The notes beneath the pieces are model-generated. The model saw only the letters and a list, made by a program, of their open reading frames with translations. It was not told the origin of the DNA and made no database searches. Both the position numbers and the translations under genes were made by a program. A stretch of 64,000 nt of DNA from Xylaria sp. FL1777 (Eukaryota > Ascomycota > Sordariomycetes > Xylariales > Xylariaceae): NCBI GenBank assembly GCA_022578965.1, contig MU400523.1, positions 124,001 to 188,000 of the forward strand, read 5' to 3'. Numbering within the stretch: the first letter of the stretch is position 1; every line of letters begins with the position of its first letter. Below are positions 50,858 through 62,393 of the stretch, in pieces.

Positions 50858-53800
50858 TTATTTTTTTTTTTCCGTAATTGTTGTTCTAATAATTCTGTAT
50901 TTCTTTTTTCGTAAGTTTTCTTTTTTTATCTTTTGTTTTTTGTTTTTATGCTTATTATATTTAGTAAAGTTTCTAAAAAACTTCGCTTGTTGCGTTTTAA
51001 ACAAAAGGCTTAACAAAATTTTGCTTTGCTTTTTTTTATTAAACTAAAATTAATTAAAATAGCTTTATGTTTTTGCTGCAATTGTTGTAGCATAAAATGT
51101 TTAATGTTAAAATTTAACTTTAATTAATGTGTTAAATGTATTATAGCTAAACAAGCAAATTGCAACGCTAGAAGTTTATTTTTAAAGCAAATGTAATAGC
51201 TTACTTTTTAGTACAAAAAGCTAAAAAATAAATTAGATTTGCTAATAAAAAAGCATAAAAAAATAAGTATAAAAATCTGCTGTTTTAAGCAATAAAAAAA
51301 ACTATAGCAAAAAAAAATAGCTGCTGCTATAGCTTGTAATTTAAGTAGTTTAAAAAAGCTTAAGCAAGTTAAAGCAAAAAAGCGCTATATAGCTAAAGAA
51401 CAAAAATAGCGCATTAAAGCAGCATAACTATTGCTAGTTGTTTTTTTAAAGCTTAATTAAAACGTGCTAAACGCTTTATTTAAAGTTAATTCTTTTTTTT
51501 TAGCTTTAGCTAGTTAAAGTATTAACAATAAAACTAATTTATAATTATTTTAGCAGTTTTTAAGTATTTTTTAAGTTTTTAAGTATTGTTAGCATGTAAG
51601 TATTTTTTCTACTTAATAAAATATTTAATATTGTTATTATTTTAACAGAAATTTAGTATATTTTTAACCTTATAAATATTTTAATTTGTTTTTATTTTTA
51701 GTTATGTTTTAATAAGTGTTCTAATAAGTGCTAGTTTTAATAAAAAAATATAAAAAACAGGGTAAATTCGCATGTTTTTTAATAATAATAGTTTATAATT
51801 AATAAGTAAAATAATTTCTTTAATTTTAAAAAAGCCAAGTTTTTTAAATTTTAATTTATTGCTTGGTTGTTTTGTTTTAATTTAAAGAATATTAGTGTTT
51901 GCATTTTGTTTTTGTTATAGTAAGTAAACCTTGTTTTCTTTTTTAAAAGTTAGTTCTTTAGTTCGTTTTTTATTATAATATACTAACATCCGTTGTTATA
52001 AAAACTAAAAACATAGTTATAGTTTAGCTTATAGCGTTTTGATTTCTGTTGCAATAGTTTTTGCTTAAAGTGCTATAATTAAAATAGCAAATGCTTTTAT
52101 TAATGTTTTTTCTTGTTTTTTAGTAGTTGCTTGCTGTTTATAAACAGCTTTATGCAAAAATATGTTTATATTTTCGTTTATTAATATATTATATAAGATT
52201 TATGCTATTAATAATAGTTTTACTTAATTGTTTTATTAATAGTTAATATAACTTCGTAAGTATTATTTTAATATTTAGTTTAGTTTTTTTGTTTGTTTAT
52301 TTGTTTATAAGTAATAAGCAATTAAAAACTTTAGTTTAACGCTAATAAGTTTAAAAAAACTAGTTTTAAACTTAAAAGTAAACAATTTATCTTAGTTTAA
52401 AACAATTTTTTTTAATAGCTTATGCTTATTTAAATATTAGCATATAAAAGCATATATAAATTGTTTAGCTATTATATTTTCTTTAAACAGTAAAAAATAG
52501 ACATATTTAATAAGTTTATTAACAATAACTTATATTTTATTATATTGTACTTTTATAACTAAATTAGTTAATAAAAGTAATGCTATAATAAAATTTTAAG
52601 CAATAGTATGCTATGCTTGTTTAAATATTTATATAAGTTATAGTAGTTTATAAAGCTTATGTTAAGCTACTTTAGCTTTATTATAAATATTGCACTTTTT
52701 TATAATAGATTTAACCATGTTTTATAGTTTTAAAAAATTGTACTTTTTTTATAATTGTTTAATTATTTTTATTATTTTTTAGTGTTTATATAATAAGTGT
52801 TTATAAAATTCCTTAATAAACTTATTTTGTAAGAATTCTAGTAAATAAACCTTGTGTTTATATATTAGCTTATTATTTTTTAATCTTTTATATTTTTATA
52901 ATTATATTAACTTTTCTAAGTTATAAGCTTATTATAGCTATATATTTATAAAGTTTTTAAGTATAACTTTAACTTTTAAGCTTTTATTTCTTTAAAAATA
53001 TAATATTTAAATGTTTTTTTTTAGAACTTTAAATCCTTTTTAACTTTATTAACTAAATATGTTTGCTTAAATGTTTTTTTTTCCCTTAATATAGCATATT
53101 TTAAAGTTAAATTTAGAAAAAAAAACCATTTAATTTTTATATTATTTAGTAATTTTTTGCGTAGTTATAAATTTTGTTAAGTTTTAATAATCTAAATAAA
53201 TCTTAATTAGCTTTATAGTTCCTATAAAAAATAGTTTTTATTTTTTAAGTGCTGTAATAATTGCAAGCAGTTTTTTATTATATATAAAGTATTATAATGT
53301 TGCGTTTTGTAGTGCTTTAAAGTAATAAGCCACTAAGTGCTATTTTTTGTTGTTTTTTAGTTGTTTTAAAACTTCTGCAATTATACTGTTTAAAACATTT
53401 GTCTTTAGCTTTTTTTTTTTCTATAGATTAAGTAGTTTAACTATAGGGTTAAAAATAACTCTTAGTTTTAGTTCTTTAAAAGCTTTTTAAGCTTTTTTCG
53501 AAATTAAAAAAGACTTTCTTTCGTATTTCTTTTTTGTATACTTTATAAAGTAAAATGCTATTTTCCTAAAGTCTTAAATTAACATTTAAACATAGTTTAA
53601 AAATCTTAATGCTTATTATATGTTTATAATAGTAGCTAAGTTAAGTATTTTCTAGTTTTATACTATGTTGATTTTTAACTATTAAATTTATATTTGTTTT
53701 AAAGTAATTATAAATCTTAAAAAGTCGATTTTTTATGTATGCTATACATACTTTTTTATATTAAATTATAATTTTGCTTGTTTAAGTGTTTCTAACATTT

Positions 53801-56800
53801 AAGTTACGTGTTTTTTGTGTTTTTTTAGTGTTTTAAAATAAATTAAAATATTATTTAAGTAAATAAACATAAATTTATTTAAAAACTTCCGTAAAATCGT
53901 TATTATTATATATTAAAAGCTAGCTAATATGTTTTATAGTCTTTATAGCATAATTATATACTTATATAATCTATATATTGTTTATATAGCAGTTTTTTAT
54001 TTTTTTCTTTTAGCTATTTTAATAGCATAATATTTATTTAAAATATTAATTGCTATAAACTATTCTGCTTAATTAATGTTTTTTTTTATAGTTACTAATA
54101 AAGTAAAAAGGTATTTATTTGCAATAATAATTATATTTAATAGTTAATAATTAATTACTATTTGCTATACTAGTTTTTTTTCTTTATTAATTAGTTATTT
54201 TTTATTTTTTATTTTAAGTATTAGTACTATAAAGTATTTAGCAAATAACTAAGATTTTTTTAGGAATTTTTTTGCTAAATTTTTCTAAATATATTTTTAT
54301 AAAGCGTTTATTTTATTTAAGCTTATGTAGTATACTTAATAAAGCTTTAATTAATATTTTTCTTTAATAAGAATATAATAATTTTATAAGCTATATTTAA
54401 GAAGTTCTTTTTTTTCTTTTTCTTTAAATAGTTTATAAAATCTGTAATATACTTTTAGTATTTTGTTTAGAATTTTTTTTGCGATTTTTCTGATTTTTTT
54501 GCTTTATTTTTTACTTTCTTAATTAATAATCTTTGCTTTTTATTAAATCAAAAAGTTACTAGTTTTTAGCTATAGTATTCCTAAAATAATGTTATAATTA
54601 AATATATTAGCAATATTTAATATAATTTGCTTTTTATGTTTTTATATAAATATATTAAAAAGTTTAGTTTTTTTAAGTATGCAACTATTATTATAGCTAG
54701 AAATGCTTTTATTAAATCTTTTAATTTTTTAGGATCTTTGCTTATATTTTTAAAGAATTTCATTTTGTTTTGCTACTTTAAGTAAAATTATGTTAGCTTA
54801 TGCTTTTAAGTTAATTAAAGTATTATACTTTTTTTTTTAATATATAAATTTAACTTTAAATTAGTTTTGCTAGTTATTATATTAAACTTTACGTAAAGCT
54901 TTAGTTTTTTTAGCTATTTGCTGTTTTTTTAGCAAGTGCTTATTTTATTTTTTAACTTTTTTTTATAAAATGTTTAAATGCTTGTTTTATTTAGTACTTT
55001 AGATATTATTATACTTTGTTTTGTTTTTGCTTTTAATTAAGTTTTAAATTGCAGTTTTTAAGCTTTTTTATTTTTAGCAATTATTTTTTAGTATAATTAT
55101 GCTTTAATTAGCTAGTAATATTTATAGCAGTTATTTTTACATTTTTTTAAAATAGTATTATAAGTATAATTAAAATTCTCTTTAAATATTGCAAATTTTT
55201 GTAAATCTTTATAGTAAACTATAGTTATAACTAACTACTTTAATTCATAAAAGTTTTATATTTTTATTTTTATAATTTGTTTAAAAAACTAATTATTTTT
55301 TAGTTTATTAAATAAATATTAATAATAATAATATACTATATAGCAATTTTATAGTATTTTATTATATTTTAAATCTTTTAAGCATAAAATATTATTATTG
55401 TTTTTTATTATGGTTTTATTATAGTAATAACTTTTAACAATTAATTAAATTGCTAGTTCTAGTTTTTAAAACATATTAGTTTTTGCGCTAACTATTAATG
55501 CTTTTTTGTTTTGTTATATTTAAAGCAATTTAAGCTATAAAAATACTTTATTTATTTTTATTAGTTCTTTTTTTATAATGTTTTTTATAGCTTTTAATTT
55601 TATTTATTTTTGCTTTAAAGTTTTATAAGTTCTGTTTTTTTAAGTTTACTTAACAACTAAATGTTTTAGTAGTTTATAATTAGTTTAGTAATTATACTAT
55701 TTATAATTATAGTTTTATTTTTTTAAATATAACTTTTTTTTAGGCTATATTTTAAGCTTTAATAGTTTAAAGTTTTTATAGTTCTATAAGTTTACTAACT
55801 ATATTAATTTATTACTTTTTGTTATTTGCTACTTTTAGTTAAACTATTTTTTTAAGTTATATATTAAATAATTTTAATTGTTTATATAGCAAATATATTT
55901 TTTTGCAATTTGTTTTAATAACTATAAAGCTTTTAAATAATATTTATATGTTTATTTATTTTAACTTGTATAAATAAAGCATTTAGTTTTATTTAATATA
56001 GCATTTTTGTTTTAACTTAAAATAGCAATTTTATACTTTTGCTTTAAAAACATATTTTTTAAATTGCTTTGTTATTTTTTGTTGTTTTAAACTTTTATAA
56101 TTTATACTTTTTTTTTAAGTTAAAGAATTTTTCTTTTTTTATAGCTTTTTTTTCCGTTCTTTTTTTTAAATCAGCATTATTTTTAAAAGTGTTCTTTTTT
56201 TTTATAGTTATAACATTTAACTTTAAACATATTTTAGAATTATTGTTTTTAAACTTTACTAATTTGCTTAAATCTTTGTTTAATACTTTTTTAAGTATTT
56301 TTTTTTTTGTTTTTTTTAATTTCTTTAGTTTTAAAGTACTAGTTAAATAATCGTTAATTAATTATAATAGCTATATTAATATACATATTAATTTTTGCTA
56401 GTTTATTTATTTTATATAGTTTGTTTTAAACTTAAGTTTTAAGTTTACTATAAAATAAATAAAACAGTGCAAGCTTAAGCAATCTTAAAATTGCTGCTAA
56501 TTGTTTAAATTTTATAGTATAATTTACTGCTGCTTTTATTTGTTTTAAGCAATAAAATGCTTTTTTTACGTGTTTTGCTTTTTAAGTATTTTTAAATAAT
56601 GCTTTTATTCGATTTTTAAACTTAACGTAATTCTTAAAAATCTTTTTTATTTTTAGCTTAAAGTTAGTTAACTTATTAGCTTTTAGAAAATTTTTTAAAA
56701 TAAATTAAAACTATTTTAATACTTTTTTTAATAAAAATTATAAAGTAGTTATTACTTTTTAATCTTTTTTTGTAATAATAATAAAATGCTATTTTAAATA

Positions 56801-57558
56801 AAATTTAGCGTAAATTAAAAAAGCTTTTATATTTATAAATTTATTATAAAGCTTTAAAGCAATAAGTTTAAAACTTTTAATGTTTAGCATTTTTAATATT
56901 ATAAATAATTCTAATAATAAAAGCAGTAATAATAATAAAAAGTTAGGTTTTTTATTTTAAGTTATTACTTTAAGTATAGTAATAATAAAAATAGGCATTA
57001 AGTTTGCTAATAATAATATTAGTATTAGTTATAGCATAATTATTTGTTTAAAACTTTAATTTATTGTTATAATAGCAGTTATTATTGCTGCTTTAATTAC
57101 TATAGCTAATGTTTATGCTAGTTTAAAAGTTATAACGCTTAGTATTTAAGCTGCTTTTTAGGTTAAAGCAACTAGTTTGCTTTATAATACTAGCATTAAT
57201 ATTAGTTCTTTTTTATTACTACTGCTTAACTTCTTTTTTTTTACTATTACTTTTTTTTTAATAAGAGTAGCTAATAAAAGTGCTAAGATTTATTATTTTA
57301 GTACATTGCTAGTTTTAAAAGTTTTTAAGATTTTTAAACTTAATTTTTGACTTTTTGTTTTTAGTAGTATAACTTAGATTTAGTTTTATTAGTTATTAAG
57401 TAAAGTTTATTTACGTAATGCTATTTAGCATTTTTGTTTTTTAAATATCTTTTTAGTATACTTTTAAAAGTTTATTTTATAAATCGTTTATTACTTAACT
57501 TTTTATACTAGTATTTGTTTTTATATGTTAAGTTTTATTAATTAAAAAGTTATTAAAG

Positions 57559-58074
57559 TATAATAAACTTATTATATATTAATATAACAGGCTTGCTTTT
57601 AAAGTCTTAATTTGTAAGTAATAATAGGATTTTTAACAGTAGTCCGTTAAGAAAGTTTTTAAGGTACTTTTACTATTATGCATTAATAAAAGTTTTAAAA
57701 GATTAAAAGTAATAAATATATTAATGTTTAGCAGTTATAAAAAAATTAATAGCTAAAAAACTAAAACTAAGTAAATAACTAAATATAAAAAATGCATGTT
57801 TATATAAACAAAGGAAATAATAATAGTAATTTATAAACATTGCTTTTTTTAATAAATTTAATATTATATTGTTTTAAGTCTAAAGCTTAATAAACTTAAT
57901 GCTTAAGTTCGTTAAGTTTAAGGCTTAATAAACTTAATGCTTAAGTTTATTAAGTTTATGCATTAAACCTTTATAGTAGTTTAAATATATATTTTCTTAA
58001 CAAATAGAACTTCTTTTACGTATACCTTTTTTACACCTGGCCTTTAACCGGCCTAGTTAACCCATTTCGTAACA
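57559..58074. repeat. Right LTR of nested element (516 bp)
   Basis: Aligns with 50342-50857. Its left part is more mutated (TATAATAAAC), while the last 45 bases keep CCTGGCC, CCGGCC and CGTAACA and end in the intact CA. The internal 38-bp units are 57886-57923 and 57924-57961. Confidence 0.9.
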
Positions 58075-58275
58075 AATTAATGTTATTTTTAAGCTATACT
58101 TAGCTAGTTTTAAATAAAATCTAAGTTTTAATAAATAACAAAGCTGCAGTTAAAAGGTTTTTAATTAATAGTTCTAAAGTTTAGCAAAAAAAATCTTTAA
58201 ATTTAAAAACAGCTAATTAAAGTTATATTAAACCGTTTTAACAAGCAAAAACGCTAAAACAATTGCTAGCTACTA

Positions 58276-58484
58276 TATTATAAATAACAAAAGTACTAAT
58301 AAAAGGCAAAAAGCGTACTAGCATTAAATAAAGCTTAATACACTATATATTTTGTAATAGTTAGAACCTAAAAGTGTGATGAGACTAGCTAAGTGGCTAG
58401 CCGAAGGTCTGGCTTACGAAGTGGTGGGCTATAGTATACATATTGTGGGGCTATGGGCTAGGTGCTAGGTTATGTGACCTGACA
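58276..58484. repeat. Right LTR of outer element (209 bp)
   Basis: The left half is AT-converted like the rest of the block. From about 58374 on, the sequence has normal composition and ends ACCTGACA, followed by GTTAG. It therefore preserves the pre-mutation state of its right half. Confidence 0.9.
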
Positions 58485-58489
58485 GTTAG

Positions 58490-59332
58490 TCACTAAACGT
58501 CAAAAGGCCAATGCTATTTCTTGTGGATTACTCATGTCAACGTTGATGAGGACAACAAAGAACAAGAACCAAGATGACATCTCAGTTTCTACTAAGTTTC
58601 AGGCTTAGGCGTGGTAATGTGATACAAAGTCGAGCAAGACTTTACCAGACGAACACCTTCACCTTACCTTATGTGCCTATCTTATGTGCCCACTCAGCCT
58701 GTACTACCTAAGTATGTATCCACGTCTTTTTTTTTTCTTCACCTCATTATTATGGGATTTCAATGGCATTGCAATTGCCTATATTCCACCACAACAACTA
58801 CTAGGTTCGGCAGTTCTTTCTACTTCTACTGATTACCTATGACGTGAGTGGTACTTTCGGTACCTACCTATCTATGTACCTACGTAGGTAACCTTCTAAG
58901 TTCTTCTGGCTTGCTTTGATGTATTTCCACGTACCGCGTCTGTTTCATCTGGCTTTCTTTATTCTTTTCCCCCTCCTTATCACTACTACTATGTTGTCAG
59001 GGTAAATTCTACCTCAGGTACATCTATCTACATTAGAATACCTTTACGCTTAAAAGCTAACACGTGCTGTTCCGCGGTGCTCCAGTGAACCCCCCAGCAG
59101 CCTCCCAGCAACCAGCCATAAACCATCATAGCTGCTACCTACATAGTTAGTTTTGATCCGGAAGAGTGCAGGTTCTGTATTCACTTCTATGACACCTACA
59201 CACCTACACTAATATTCACACGAGGGCTCACGAGTTGGTTGTTCTGATTATCCAGCGTGTTGTATCCCAACCCTCTCTCTGTACACTGTCGCCGTTATCT
59301 CCATTCGACTGATTCATCCATACAACTTCGAG
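58490..59332. promoter_or_regulatory. Right flank of transposon; upstream of J-protein gene
   Basis: Normal-composition sequence with a T-rich run at about 58727-58738. It should include the promoter of the J-domain gene. No other feature is seen. Confidence 0.4.
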
Positions 59333-60170
59333 ATGCCTGATTACTACGCTGTGCTGGAAATCCAGCCAACAGCAACCCAAGGAGAGATCACCACTGCCTT
59401 TCGCCGACTGGCTATAGTGCACCACCCGGATAAAAATCCCGACGATATTCCTGGGGCTACTCAACGCTTCCAAAACGTAAGATGTGTGTCCTAAATCCCT
59501 CACATGGTCTTGAATAACCCCCAACAATTAGATTCAACGGGCTTATGAGACTTTGTCTAACGATTCTGAGCGACGCCGGTACGATGCGAGCCGGAACACC
59601 CCCTCTCCCTCGGAGGATGTGCATTATGGTGGTCAACGAACCTATTGGCCGGCTAGCCATGCTGATTGGTTCTTCGATGTGTTGTTTGGGTTTGGTATGT
59701 ATGAACCACAACGGCGACGGGAGCAGAATGCGAGATCATGGCACGAAAGACAGGAACAAGAGCGACGCGAGAGAGAGAGGGAACAAAAAAGAAGAGAGAA
59801 AGAACAAGAGCTGGAACAAGAGCGATGCCAAGAGCAAAGGGAGAGAGCAGCAAGAGAGAAAATGCTCAAACGGGAGGCCAGACAAGCGGAGCAGGCCGCG
59901 ACCGAAGCTCTGCGAGCGGCTCGTTTTGACCAAGAGACCAAGAAGCAGCAAGCCCTCTGGGAGCTTACAGTGGCCGTCACCGAGGAGGAGAGGTTCTTGG
60001 GCTGTCTACACTCTGAATTTTGTGCCAAGATTCAACAGCGGAGAAAGCTAAAGTGTGATGTCTGTGGTGTCAAGCGAGGCACAACGACGTTTGAGTGCCC
60101 CCATTGCGCTCACCACCTCTGCCAGCTGTGCGTCACGGAGTTCACAAAGGAACGAGCTAGAGCTTCCTAG
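59333..60170 (+). CDS. J-domain (DnaJ/Hsp40) protein with coiled coil and C-terminal zinc cluster
   Basis: Two exons (59333-59476, 59532-60170) with a 55-nt intron give 260 residues. The J domain begins at Met1 (DYYAVLEIQPTAT); HPD is at 31-33 and ERRRYDASR closes the domain near 69. Residues about 107-190 are a charged Glu/Arg/Gln-rich coiled coil. The end carries CX2C pairs at 223/226, 237/240 and 245/248 with His-His at 242/243, which looks like a small zinc-binding finger (KCDVCG, ECPHCAHHLCQLC). J proteins stimulate the ATPase of Hsp70 through HPD. The C-terminal finger is unlike the CxxCxGxG zinc region of type I members, so this is a type III protein of unknown client. Confidence 0.85.
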
Positions 60171-61169
60171 GGGAAAGAAAACATGGGGCTTGTGAACCTT
60201 CTTGCCCTCCGACTGAAGTCAAGTTCTATGGCCACGTCGACCATAACCCAAAGCCCTATAACAGAAAAGGGAGCAAGCCATCTAGTTGAAGGTAGTAGGC
60301 CTAGATACACATTAAATATACTCTCTATGTCCCTGAATAAGACTAGATGAAGATTACTTGCACGTGCAAGTTTCATACTGTCATAGATGGGCTCAAGAAT
60401 GACTTGATGAAATACACACTGGACAGCAAATAGCTAAGACAGCCAAGACGGATCTCGAAACGTTCTATAGGCCATACTATCTAGAATAATTATCATTACT
60501 ATTAAAGTACTGCATGTGGGACATTATTTTGTTGTTCTATCCTCAATGCTTATCAATAATTCAAAGCGTTAGGGAGTACAGGCCACAATTTCGTGGTGCC
60601 ATTTTAGGTTTCTGCACAACATGAGGAAGCTTCGTGGGACCAACTTCGGTATACTAGCTATGAACTTAATTATTATAGTAGAGGGCGTAAGCACAATAAG
60701 TACCGACTGTCCCTGCTCAATCCCGGGAAAGGTACAACTTTCTGCACTTTCGCCCTATCTTGAATACTCCGAATGCTCGTCTTCATCTGTCGTGGAGTAG
60801 CGTACTCTGCAATCCATTTAAACCCCCATCCTAATTGCCCCCCCAACACGACCTGTGCACATACCACGGGCAAAAATAGAGCATTATAAAGTGTTAATCC
60901 TAGTGCGGTTTCATCGCTTGCCAATATCTACGATGATATCGTCCTACAATCCCCCCTTTACCTGCTATCCGATGGTTGGCTTAACAACGGGTTTGTGACG
61001 CAAACTCGACAAATTCTCAATTGTGAAGTTGCTAATTGCCGAGTTACTACTTATCAGACGGCGCCGGAGATGGGCATCCGCTAGACGTAGTCCAACCTTC
61101 CATTCCCAGGTACAACGTCAATGAAAATAGTGAAGAACCTTTCCCTCTAAGTAAGTTCTAGACAGCAGA
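60171..61169. other. Intergenic
   Basis: No firm gene. An 83-codon minus-strand ATG frame at 60673-60924 has a hydrophobic first third (LTLYNALFLPVVCAQVVLGG) and a charged tail. It could be a fragment of a small membrane protein, but I cannot support it further. Confidence 0.3.
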
Positions 61170-61448
61170 TTGGCTAACCCGGAATTATCAGACGGCACGG
61201 TTCCCAAGTATACGCGCGAGTACCTACAGAAGCTGTCGATGGCCGTCGACAGTCGTTTGAAGACCAACGATGACGAGATCTCATACCACGCAGGGGCCCT
61301 GACCAAGGCCCAGAAAGTCCACAAATATCTACTGGGGGTATTGGTCGTCCTCGCCATGGTTTGGCTCGCCACGGCTATCATTCTCCTAGTCGCTGTGTTC
61401 AAGAGCCATGATTTCGCGAAGAAACATGGTACGACGAAAAGCCACTAG
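61170..61448 (+). CDS. Small single-pass membrane protein
   Basis: The frame looks coding over its whole 92 codons. A polar, charged N-terminal part (KYTREYLQKLSMAVDSRLK) is followed by a strong transmembrane segment at 54-77 (YLLGVLVVLAMVWLATAIIL) and a short basic tail. The first codon at 61170 is TTG. The first ATG in frame is 61239 (69 residues), so either that is the start or an upstream exon is spliced on; the AG just before 61169 would serve as acceptor. I do not recognise the family. Confidence 0.5.
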   Translation: MANPELSDGTVPKYTREYLQKLSMAVDSRLKTNDDEISYHAGALTKAQKVHKYLLGVLVVLAMVWLATAIILLVAVFKSHDFAKKHGTTKSH

Positions 61449-62393
61449 GTGGGTAGGTATTTTTCTACCTCGAATAGGTACGCGGTTCGGGTGGATTGAT
61501 TACGAGAGTGCAAGGGGTTGTATAATAAGGGGGAAATAAGGTTATCAATAGTCTTACTTCCTTATTGCTATCAGCTTCACTTACAGTTCATTTGCTCAGT
61601 CCTCTACTCGTTAACATGTGTATCCGGGCTCCCCCCTTTGTCTCTCATACATATAATCTTCTGTAGATGTCCTGGTATGAAACTTCCTAAGACGTCAGTA
61701 AGAGAACACATGATTGGCTGGAGCTCGGAATTGGTATCGAATTAGGCTTAGTGTAACAGGTTTAGAATGACTGGGACTGAACCGCCGTACACGACAAACG
61801 AACACGAGGTAGTACTTCACCGACAGAGTGTTAGTACAAAGATCTACCTAGGTTAGGGAAGATCTGGACATAGATGCCCATAATTGGCATTTCAATTAGG
61901 GCATTCCACCAAGGCGGACTGCCTATTTGTTGCAGTCTTGGGAATCACACGTTATGCGGAAAAGTGAGATGCGATAGCCGACATGTGCATTATAAGCCTT
62001 GATCTTCTACTAACGGAGAGAGGACTTTGAAATGAAGCGAGAAAATAGTAATGAATATTCGAGAATAAAAACAACTGTACTTCCTAACGGCCATAGAGAA
62101 GTCATTTGAGAAGTCGGGGAGCCATCAACTTTTACCCAAGGTTGCAATGAGGAGTGGCTGAGAGGGTGAATAGTAGGATGAGCTCTAGAGCTAAATCTCT
62201 TAGTACATAATCAGAGGTTAGCCAGGTGGGAGGGATACTAGGGATTCGGAAGTCAAGTAAAGGTTTCTTCTTCCCACCCCTACACACAAATTGCACCGCA
62301 GGATATTATACAAAATTACTATCCCCTTAATGCTAGTTATAAAGCTTGCTCTCATGCGTGCTTATGATACATTTACCAGGATCACACAGCATA
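61449..62393. other. Intergenic, no feature seen
   Basis: About 0.9 kb between the small membrane protein and the beta-tubulin relic. No frame here is recognisable. Confidence 0.35.

Larger units (their letters stand above)
50342..58074 (-). mobile_element. Nested hypermutated LTR retrotransposon
   Basis: Two 516-bp LTRs (50342-50857 and 57559-58074) enclose 6,701 bp. Identical 5-bp duplications AATTA flank the element (50337-50341 and 58075-58079). Total length of 7.7 kb fits a Ty3/gypsy-sized element, though no reverse transcriptase or integrase motif can be read. Immediately after the left LTR lies a long pyrimidine tract (50858-50873), a polypurine tract on the minus strand. The plus strand of the interior is T-rich, so the coding strand is probably minus. 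It sits inside the outer element and so inserted later. The open frame at 56069-56350 is a Phe/Leu-rich artefact of base composition. Confidence 0.88.
35632..58484 (-). mobile_element. Hypermutated LTR retrotransposon (outer element)
   Basis: The element is bounded by two 209-bp direct repeats, aligned without gaps over the right-hand 111 bp compared, and by identical 5-bp target duplications GTTAG (35627-35631 and 58485-58489). Removing the nested element and its duplication leaves 15,115 bp, long for a fungal LTR element. Roughly 80% or more of the bases are A/T and no coding frame survives. The left LTR is followed by a pyrimidine tract (ACTTTTCCTTT at 35841), which reads as a polypurine tract on the minus strand. 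Next to the right LTR the minus strand begins TAGTAGC, as expected of a mutated TGGTAGC primer site. Both suggest minus-strand transcription. A/T strand bias switches several times inside, so further nested insertions are likely. Superfamily cannot be decided. Confidence 0.85.

Noticed and set aside
56069..56350. 93-codon Phe/Leu-rich frame inside the AT block
   Set aside because: T-runs alone produce such frames in AT-saturated DNA; it lies inside a mutated retrotransposon.
35632..58484. Mitochondrial DNA inserted in the nucleus as the cause of the AT-rich block
   Set aside because: LTR pairs, target duplications and pure transition differences explain the block; no mitochondrial gene or tRNA is visible.
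59642..60028. Ser/Cys-rich minus-strand frame
   Set aside because: Antisense of the Arg/Glu-rich coiled coil of the J protein.
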